This document shows, piece by piece, positions 57,930 through 64,000 of a DNA stretch of 64,000 bases. Position 1 is the stretch's first letter; the number at the start of each line of letters is the position of its first letter. Below the pieces are notes generated by a model. That model saw only the letters and a program-made list of their open reading frames with translations. It was not told where the DNA came from and did not search any database. The translations under genes were made by a program, and so were the position numbers. The stretch lies in assembly GCF_014640315.1 (NCBI RefSeq), contig NZ_BMGS01000002.1, positions 531,313 to 595,312 on the forward strand, read 5' to 3'. The stretch is from Hymenobacter glacieicola (lineage in GTDB: Bacteria > Bacteroidota > Bacteroidia > Cytophagales > Hymenobacteraceae).

Positions 57930-60485
57930 CTATTTCCCTAGTGACACCATGTTGGTGAGCAGGCGGTAGGCGCCGGGCACGCCGGCGGGCAGCTCCCGGA
58001 ACAAGGAGAGGCCGGTATAGATGTAGTGGCCCTTGCCGTAATCGGCGACGAGAATGGCGCTTTCCTTGGCTTTCTCGCCGGGGTCAGCGGAGCTGAGCAC
58101 GGTTTGGTACTTCGGGTCCCAGGCGCTGGGGTAGTACAGGCCCTGCTCCTGCACCCAGCCCTCGAAGTCCCGGGCCGTGATTTTGTTGGGCGAGTTGAGC
58201 AGGGGCTGTTGGCGGTTCAGGAACGTGACGGGCGCGTTTTCCACCGTCACCCGGTCCGAGGACAGCGTGAGTGGGTAGGGCCCGATTTGGGGCAGGACGG
58301 TGCCACGGTTCACCACGTACTGCACCACCAGGTTGCCGCCGTTTTCCACGTAGCGCAGCAGCGTGGGTTGCAGAGTTTTGAGCCGGTCGACGGTATTGTA
58401 GGCGCGCACGCCTAACACTACCGCATCAAAGCGGCGCAGGTTCTGGTCGGTGAGGTCTTCGGGCTTGAGCAGGGTTACGGTGTAGCCAATCTGGCGCAGG
58501 GCGTCGGGCACCTCGTCGCCGGCCCCCATGAGGTAGCCGATTTCCTGGCCCTTGCGCTTGAGGTCCAGCTTGACCAGCGGGGCTACGGCTTCGGGGAAGA
58601 GCACTTGGGTGGGAATGTGGTTGTACTCGATGGCTTGGTAGCCGCGCGAATACGGCTGCCCGTCCACGGTAGCCACGGCCCGCAGCTCGGCGCGGCCCTC
58701 GGCGGCTCCCACGCCGGGCTGCACCCGGAACTGCACGGTTTGCTCGGCGTCTTTGCTGGCGAGGTCGAAGGGGAAGCTGGCCGGCTCCGACTTCCAGCCC
58801 TGCGGCAAGGTCAGCGCCACGGAGCCTTTCACGCCCGCCTTACCGGCGCGCAAAGTCACGGGAATCGTTTTGGGTTGGTTGTCGGCGAAGACGTAAGCAC
58901 GCCCGCCAATGTTCACCGCCACGGGCGGCACCACCACCAGCGGGCGGTACTTCTCCCCTTCTACCGGATCGGTGCTTTTGTATTGAACGGGAACGGTGAG
59001 TAGTTCGACGTTAGTCCCATTGGTTGACAAGAAGAAAGTAGCAGAAGCAACCGCAGAGTTTTCGGCAGCTCCAACTTCAGCACCAGTCGACAACCTATAC
59101 ATGCCAACAGAACCATTTTCGCGTAACCAATAGGGTTGCGAAATGAGGAAGTTATTCCGGCCAGCCACTGTTACCTTACCAGTTGCCCGTTTGTTGTAAG
59201 ATAATTCCACTGCTTGATCAGAATTACTTTCCGGTCCATCAGCGGTTATAGTCACTGGGTCGCCCGGGAAGTACGGCTTCTGAACGATGACTTTGTTGAG
59301 TCTTATTGGGAGCCCGGAACGGTTTACAACTTCATAATCTATTTGGGCTTCAGTACCACTGGAGAATGTTGGTTCTTTCGTCACGGCTTCGGCGTAAACA
59401 CCAGAACAGGCTAATATTAGCCGTGAGGTGGCTTGAATCTTTTCCTCCAGCCAAAACCCATCTTGTTTATTAATTCTAAGACGCTGAAGTTCCTCCCGCA
59501 CCTTCAGCAGCCCCGCCACGCTGGCGCTGGGGTTGCTGGGGTCGTACTTCCGGATAACCTCGTCAATCAGCTTGCCCACGGCCGCGCCGCCGGGCACGCG
59601 GTTCCAGCTCAGGTCAATGCCCTCGAAGGGGTCAGACTTGGCCTTGTCGCCTTTCACGTATTGTAGGTACTCCAGGGCTTCGCCCCGCTGAGCCGCGGAG
59701 CCGAAGCCTTGGCTTTTGTGCTGGGAGCGGCTGCGGGCGGCAATTTCGCCGTAGCTCTGGCCTAGCAGGGGGTTGAAGGCGCCGGCATCTACCTTTAGGT
59801 AGCCGTCCATGTTTTCGCCGGGCTTCACGAAAAAGGAGCCGGTGTTCCAGAACAGGCGCTTCGGGCTCCAGGGCTGCACGTATTTCAGCTGCTCGGGGAA
59901 GCGTTTCGGGTCGCCGGCGGCCTCGAAGGCCTCGGCGGCCAGGATGGCGGAGGCCGTGTGGTGGCCGTGGCCGGCGCGGCTGTCGGGCGGAAAGCGGGTG
60001 ATGAGCACATCGGGGCGGCGCTGCCGGATTACCCACACCATGTCGGAAAGCACCTGCTCCTTGTCCCAGATGGTGAAGGTTTCCTCGGGGGTTTTGCTGA
60101 AGCCGAAGTCATTGGCGCGGGTGAAGAACTGCCGGCCCCCGTCAATGCGCCGGGCGGCTAGCAACTCCTGGGTGCGGATGACGCCGAGCTGCTCGCGCAG
60201 CTCCGGGCCGATGAGGTTCTGCCCTCCGTCGCCGCGGGTGCAGCTGAGGTAGCCGGTTTCCAGCAGGCGGCCGTTGGCCATGTAGGCAATCAGGCGGGTG
60301 TTTTCGTCGTCGGGGTGAGCGGCAATGTACATGACCGAGCCCAGCACGTTCAGCTTCTTGAGGCCCAGCAGGATTTCGGACGAAGAATAGGTTTTGGGAG
60401 CCTGGGCCTGGACACTGAATGAGTAGCTGAGTGAATGAGTGAGTAGAGCGGCCAGCAGAGCGGCGCGGAAAAAGCAAATACGCAT
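57930..60485 (-). CDS. Exported PIG-L family deacetylase with C-terminal GATase-like domain
   Basis: An 851-aa exported protein. The signal peptide ends SVQAQ (about residue 28). The PIG-L/LmbE metal site is IAAHPDDENTRLI (His57, Asp59, Asp60), with later RAGHGHHTASA. PIG-L enzymes deacetylate N-acetylglucosamine-containing glycoconjugates. A long beta-rich middle (about 340-640) looks like Ig-type domains, and the C-terminal 200 residues are a ThuA/glutamine-amidotransferase-like domain (GYLMGAGDEVPDALRQIGY, FDAVVLGVRAYNT). Residues about 335-492 are encoded by a low-GC block. I start at MRICFFRAALL (60485). Confidence 0.87.
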   Translation of the reverse strand: MRICFFRAALLAALLTHSLSYSFSVQAQAPKTYSSSEILLGLKKLNVLGSVMYIAAHPDDENTRLIAYMANGRLLETGYLSCTRGDGGQNLIGPELREQLGVIRTQELLAARRIDGGRQFFTRANDFGFSKTPEETFTIWDKEQVLSDMVWVIRQRRPDVLITRFPPDSRAGHGHHTASAILAAEAFEAAGDPKRFPEQLKYVQPWSPKRLFWNTGSFFVKPGENMDGYLKVDAGAFNPLLGQSYGEIAARSRSQHKSQGFGSAAQRGEALEYLQYVKGDKAKSDPFEGIDLSWNRVPGGAAVGKLIDEVIRKYDPSNPSASVAGLLKVREELQRLRINKQDGFWLEEKIQATSRLILACSGVYAEAVTKEPTFSSGTEAQIDYEVVNRSGLPIRLNKVIVQKPYFPGDPVTITADGPESNSDQAVELSYNKRATGKVTVAGRNNFLISQPYWLRENGSVGMYRLSTGAEVGAAENSAVASATFFLSTNGTNVELLTVPVQYKSTDPVEGEKYRPLVVVPPVAVNIGGRAYVFADNQPKTIPVTLRAGKAGVKGSVALTLPQGWKSEPASFPFDLASKDAEQTVQFRVQPGVGAAEGRAELRAVATVDGQPYSRGYQAIEYNHIPTQVLFPEAVAPLVKLDLKRKGQEIGYLMGAGDEVPDALRQIGYTVTLLKPEDLTDQNLRRFDAVVLGVRAYNTVDRLKTLQPTLLRYVENGGNLVVQYVVNRGTVLPQIGPYPLTLSSDRVTVENAPVTFLNRQQPLLNSPNKITARDFEGWVQEQGLYYPSAWDPKYQTVLSSADPGEKAKESAILVADYGKGHYIYTGLSLFRELPAGVPGAYRLLTNMVSLGK

Positions 60486-60889
60486 ACGGGGAGGCAACTT
60501 GAGAGCGTGAAGATAACCGCGCGTCCGGCACACTGTTCGGGTAAGCGACGCTTCCAGCGGAAAAAGCCTCGTTGCAGGCTTCTTTTTCAGCTCACGTGCT
60601 GCCGGCGGCGGCGGTGGGCCTCACGCCCCAAGCCCGTTAATCAAACGCAACTCACGGAGACGACCACCACGGTGTAGGCTGGGGTTTAGCTCTCGCGCAG
60701 GATACGATACTGGCCGGATGCAGCCACCGGGTTCGTTTTGGGTCTGTGCAGTGCTTGACCAGAGCCGGCGCGGGGGAGTGAAATGTAACGCTGGCACTAC
60801 CCTATACCAGTGGAGTTGGAAAACGGCAATCCCCCGGCCCGATCCTTGCGTACACCCTGCTTTCCTTTCTGCTTTTGAGCTTCCCTTGC
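60486..60889. other. Divergent intergenic region between PIG-L and subtilase genes
   Basis: About 404 bases without a supported gene. A hairpin-like element (GAAAAAGCCT..AGGCTTCTTTTTC, about 60559-60587, with a bulge) could end a small transcript. No exact -7 consensus was seen for either flanking gene. Confidence 0.4.
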
Positions 60890-62542
60890 ATGGCGTTTCC
60901 TTCTTCTTCCCGGCTGCGGCTGCTGGGTTTTTCGTTTCTGTTCCCCGCCTTCGTTTCGGCCCAGACTACCCCGCCGGCTGCTGCCACTCCTGCTGCTACC
61001 CCGGCCGCCGTGGCCGCGCCCCAATGGCATCTGCTTGACCCCGAGCAGGATGGGGGCGTGATGGGCATTAGTGCCCGCCGTGCCTACACGGAGCTGCTGC
61101 AAGGCAAGGCCTCTACCCCGGTACTTGTGGCCGTAATTGATGCGGGCATAGACACGGCCCACGTGGACCTGAAGCGCGTGCTCTGGCACAACCGCCGCGA
61201 AATTGCCGGCAATGGTCAGGATGACGACCGGAATGGCTACGTAGACGACATGCTGGGCTGGAGCTTTCTGGGCGGGCCCGATGGGCGCAACATCAACGTG
61301 GAGACGCTGGAGGAAACTCGCCTGATGGCCAAACTTCAGCCCCTGTACGCAGGCAAGGTGCGCACGGCCGTGCCGGCGGCCAAGCGGGCCGAGTTCGACC
61401 TCTACCAAAAGGTAAAGAAGAGCTACGACGCCAAAGTAAAGGAAAACAGCCAGCGCCTCAAGGAGTTCAACCAGGCATACACCGAAAACGCCCAGGGCGC
61501 CGAAGGTCTCAAGCAGGCCTTAGGCGTCAGTCGCCTTGATACGGCTACCCTGCGCAACCCGCCCACTCAGGACCCGCAGTTGCGCCAGATTACCCAGGGC
61601 CTGTACTCCAATTTGCAGCAGGCCGGCTTTGCTTCCCTGGATGATGTGCTGGCCGAAATGAAGCGGGGCCTGAAGGAAACGCAGGACCAGCTCGACTACG
61701 GCCTGAACCTGAAGTACAACCCGCGCCCCATCGTCGGCGACCGGCCCGAGGACACCAAGCAGCGCGACTACGGCAACCGCGACGTGCACGGCCCCGACCC
61801 CATGCACGGCACGCACGTGGCGGGCATCATTGGGGCCGACCGGGAAAACAGCCTGGGGGTACTGGGGGTAGCCCCGAACGTGCAGATTATGGCCGTGCGC
61901 GCCATACCCGACGGCGACGAGCGGGACAAGGACGTAGCCAACGCCATCCGCTACGCCGTCGACAACGGGGCCCAGATCATCAACATGAGTTTCGGCAAGT
62001 ACTACTCACCCCAGCGCCCGGCCGTGGAAGAAGCCATCAAGTACGCCGCCACCAAAAACGTGCTGCTGGTGCATTCCGCCGGCAACGAAAACGCCGACCT
62101 CGACAAGACCCTGCAGTTTCCGGCTCCGGTGTACCTCAGTGGCCAGCGCATCCCCAACATGATTACGGTAGGCGCCTCGGCCCGCACCAACGATGAAAAC
62201 CTGGTGGCTGAATTCTCCAACTTCGGCAAAACGCAGGTCGACGTGTTTGCCCCCGGCAACCAGATTTACTCAACCCTACCCGGCAGCCGCTACGGCAACC
62301 TGAGCGGCACCAGCATGGCCGCGCCCGTGGTAGCGGGTATGGCCGCCGTCCTGAAATCGTACTACCCGCAGCTTACGGCCGTGCAACTCAAGCGCATCAT
62401 CCTGGATTCGGCGGTGCCTTACCACACGAAGGTGCGCAAGCCTGGCACCACTACCCTCGTCGACTTCTCGGAACTCTCGCGGACGGGCGGGCTGGTGAAT
62501 TTGTACCGCGCCCTGCAGCTGGCTCAGCAGCCTACCCCGTAA
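60890..62542 (+). CDS. S8 family serine peptidase (subtilase) with a large helical insert
   Basis: A 550-aa exported protease with signal peptide ending FVSAQ (about 25). The triad is Asp84 (VAVIDAGIDTAHVD), His309 (HGTHVAGIIG) and Ser475 (GTSMAAPVVAG), with the oxyanion Asn399 (HSAGNEN). Asp to His spans 225 residues because of an insert at about 135-275 rich in Lys/Glu/Gln, partly coiled-coil (VKKSYDAKVKENSQRLKEF). The signal peptide is followed by an Ala/Pro/Thr linker instead of an evident inhibitor prodomain. Probably periplasmic or secreted. The ATG at 60890 is preferred to a TTG at 60875. Confidence 0.92.
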   Translation: MAFPSSSRLRLLGFSFLFPAFVSAQTTPPAAATPAATPAAVAAPQWHLLDPEQDGGVMGISARRAYTELLQGKASTPVLVAVIDAGIDTAHVDLKRVLWHNRREIAGNGQDDDRNGYVDDMLGWSFLGGPDGRNINVETLEETRLMAKLQPLYAGKVRTAVPAAKRAEFDLYQKVKKSYDAKVKENSQRLKEFNQAYTENAQGAEGLKQALGVSRLDTATLRNPPTQDPQLRQITQGLYSNLQQAGFASLDDVLAEMKRGLKETQDQLDYGLNLKYNPRPIVGDRPEDTKQRDYGNRDVHGPDPMHGTHVAGIIGADRENSLGVLGVAPNVQIMAVRAIPDGDERDKDVANAIRYAVDNGAQIINMSFGKYYSPQRPAVEEAIKYAATKNVLLVHSAGNENADLDKTLQFPAPVYLSGQRIPNMITVGASARTNDENLVAEFSNFGKTQVDVFAPGNQIYSTLPGSRYGNLSGTSMAAPVVAGMAAVLKSYYPQLTAVQLKRIILDSAVPYHTKVRKPGTTTLVDFSELSRTGGLVNLYRALQLAQQPTP

Positions 62543-62577
62543 CCCGTCACGGAAGCCACTTAAGGCACTTGCTAAAT

Positions 62578-62635
62578 AGCCCCGGGCCCCGGCGCAAATT
62601 CACTCCACGGTGAGTTTGCGCTGGGGCCCGGGGCT
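62578..62635. terminator. Bidirectional terminator
   Basis: The 26-base arms (62578-62603, 62610-62635) match except for two G:T-compatible positions; it lies between the convergent subtilase and DUF805 genes. Confidence 0.85.
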
Positions 62636-62663
62636 TCTGTGTCAAGCAAGGTAGGAATAATAC

Positions 62664-63011
62664 TTAGACCATTGGCTGCCAGGCTGCTTTGTGCACGCGA
62701 CGGGTAGGACGGGGGCGGCTGGGCTGCAACAAAAGCAGCACTAGCAGTACACCGTTGAGCAGGGGCACGAGCAGCAGCAGCGCATACCAGCCACTGTAGC
62801 CTACATCGTGCAGGCGGCGCACCGCTAGCACCGCCACTAGCGCCGTGGCCACCAACCACAATCCCGAGGCTAGCCACATGGGCGGCAAATGCCCGGCCGG
62901 CGGCAGCGCGTACGCCAGCACCAGCGGCAACAAGGCCGGTGCTATTTCAAATGCAAATTCCCTACGCCCCTGCCGCCCCCACAACACCGGATATTCCTGC
63001 AGCAATGCCAT
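62664..63011 (-). CDS. DUF805 membrane protein
   Basis: A 115-aa membrane protein with about three helices. The motif VRRLHDVGYSGWYALLLLVPLLNG is diagnostic of DUF805 (RRLHDxGxSGW). The N-terminal half is reduced compared with typical 120-140-aa members but keeps the start GRQGRREFAFE. Function unknown; DUF805 proteins often accompany secretion or stress genes. A basic tail closes it. Confidence 0.85.
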   Translation of the reverse strand: MALLQEYPVLWGRQGRREFAFEIAPALLPLVLAYALPPAGHLPPMWLASGLWLVATALVAVLAVRRLHDVGYSGWYALLLLVPLLNGVLLVLLLLQPSRPRPTRRVHKAAWQPMV

Positions 63012-63165
63012 TACCTACAATTCGTTTCTGGGCCGTATGTCACCCGTGTAGCCGCCGTTTCCAAATTCCGAGCCAGCCCAACCGTAACATACTAATTCAC
63101 CCGAATTTTTAACATTCCCAGCCTGCCCGGCGTACCCCTAATGTTCACCTTTTGCCGTGTTGCCC

Positions 63166-64000
63166 ATGCTAATTCCCCAACTCATGTTCCTGCGCAAGCT
63201 CCGCTCGAAGCCTGCCGGCGAGCTACCCCGCCGGCGTCGGCCAGCCCCGGGAGCCCGCCCTGCCAAGGACCGGCGCTGGTGGCGGCGGCAGGTAGGCAAC
63301 TCGCTGCTGATGGTAGTGGGAGTGTTTTCGGCGGGCTTCGGACTGGAGAGTTTTCTGCTGCCGGGCGGCTTCCTGGACGGGGGCGTAACGGGCGTTTCCC
63401 TGCTGATTACGCGGGTTTTTGGCTTGCCGCTGCCCGTGCTTATTGTGCTGCTTAATCTGCCGTTTGTGCTCATGGCATGGCGGCAGCTCGACCCCGGCGT
63501 GGCCATCCGTACCCTGCTGGGCATCCTGGCGCTGGCCTTGGTGCTGGCCCTGGTTCCCTTCCCCATCGTCACCCAAGACAAGCTGCTGATATCCGTGTTC
63601 GGGGGCTTTTTCCTGGGGGCGGGCATTGGCATGGCCATGCGTGGCGGCGGCGTGCTGGATGGCACCGAAATTATGGCCATCTACCTGAGCAAGCAGTCCA
63701 GCATGAGCGTCGGCGACATCATTTTGGTCTTTAACATTCTCATTTTTGGAGTGGCCGCCTGGGTTTTGTCCATGGAAACCGCCCTGTATTCCATCCTGGC
63801 CTACCTCTCGGCGGCCAAAACCATCGACTTTATTATTGACGGCCTGGAAGAATACACCGGCGTCACCATCGTGTCGGGGCGCTCGGATGCCATCCGCCGC
63901 ATGATTACTGAGAAGTTGGGTCGTGGGGCCACGGTCTACAACGGCAAGCGCGGCTTCGGCAACCACGGCCAGCAGCCCAACCCCGTTGATATTGTTTTCA
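63166..64000 (+). CDS. YitT family membrane protein (partial, runs off the window)
   Basis: At least 278 aa visible, without a stop before the end. After a basic N-terminus (RRRRPAPGARPAKDRRWWRRQ) come about five helices. SFLLPGGFLDGGVTGVSLL and FFLGAGIGMAMRGGGVLDGTEIMAIYL are typical of YitT (DUF161). The C-terminal DUF2179 domain begins at DFIIDGLEEYTGVTIVSGR. YitT proteins are inner-membrane proteins of unknown function. The start is 63166 or the ATG at 63184. Confidence 0.85.
   Translation, partial: MLIPQLMFLRKLRSKPAGELPRRRRPAPGARPAKDRRWWRRQVGNSLLMVVGVFSAGFGLESFLLPGGFLDGGVTGVSLLITRVFGLPLPVLIVLLNLPFVLMAWRQLDPGVAIRTLLGILALALVLALVPFPIVTQDKLLISVFGGFFLGAGIGMAMRGGGVLDGTEIMAIYLSKQSSMSVGDIILVFNILIFGVAAWVLSMETALYSILAYLSAAKTIDFIIDGLEEYTGVTIVSGRSDAIRRMITEKLGRGATVYNGKRGFGNHGQQPNPVDIVF

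Overview
The window looks like a stretch of chromosome from a Bacteroidota (Cytophagales) bacterium, most likely Hymenobacter or a close relative. Four things point there: the protein families (DUF6799, a type IX secretion C-terminal sorting domain, MarR next to YceI, TonB-C proteins with signal peptides), the lack of Shine-Dalgarno-type leaders, the repeated TAnnTTTG -7 promoter element typical of the phylum, and a high GC content. It is mostly core and housekeeping DNA. I see no insertion sequence, integrase, prophage, CRISPR array, rRNA operon or recognisable defence island. One tRNA gene, tRNA-Leu(CAG), lies on the minus strand at 41847-41928.

Layout. 1-7.8 kb: a TetR regulator, dihydrolipoyl dehydrogenase, a TPR lipoprotein, a geranylgeranyl-reductase-like flavoprotein, FabG, an MFS exporter and a YiiX-like hydrolase. 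8-12.6 kb: a large membrane vWA/GATase-like protein that starts with TTG, a small lipoprotein, an RluE-type pseudouridine synthase and an overlapping alpha/beta hydrolase. 13-16.5 kb: a TlpA-like thioredoxin lipoprotein of unusual composition and DnaK. 16.6-24 kb: a STAS-like protein, an FAD monooxygenase, an EEP-family membrane protein, PurE, MarC, HemE and a heptose-kinase-like PfkB protein. 24-30.6 kb, mostly on the minus strand: an aminotransferase, a chimeric glycosyltransferase, RecR and ClpS, then an unknown protein and a lipoprotein gene broken by two homopolymer indels. 30.6-38.4 kb: YceI/MarR, DUF6799, an enolase-superfamily epimerase, a DAACS symporter, two lipoproteins and a T9SS cargo protein. 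38.5-47.8 kb: a large GAF protein, two PAP2 phosphatases around tRNA-Leu, a methyltransferase, an M61 peptidase, a BI-1 protein and membrane or exported proteins. 48-64 kb: an MBL-fold hydrolase, two sodium:solute symporters, a TonB-C protein, an ABC exporter, YcxB, DUF2911, a third PAP2, a PIG-L deacetylase, a subtilase, DUF805 and a YitT protein cut by the window end.

Most genes are single units or pairs closed by very strong, often bidirectional terminator hairpins with perfect stems of up to 34-35 bp. Likely transcription units are rluE plus the hydrolase (TAATG overlap), marC plus a small membrane protein, purE plus the EEP protein, marR plus yceI, and PAP2 plus a 47-aa micro-ORF plus a symporter (ATGA overlap). 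A dispersed family of GTCAT-bounded long palindromes fills several intergenic gaps.

I did not find a clear new multi-gene system. The best leads are the palindrome family, the glycosyltransferase chimera that lacks a sugar-transferase catalytic core, the translation-coupled 47-aa membrane peptide, a low-GC block inside the PIG-L gene, the doubly frameshifted lipoprotein and the mutually exclusive hairpins in the tonB-like leader.
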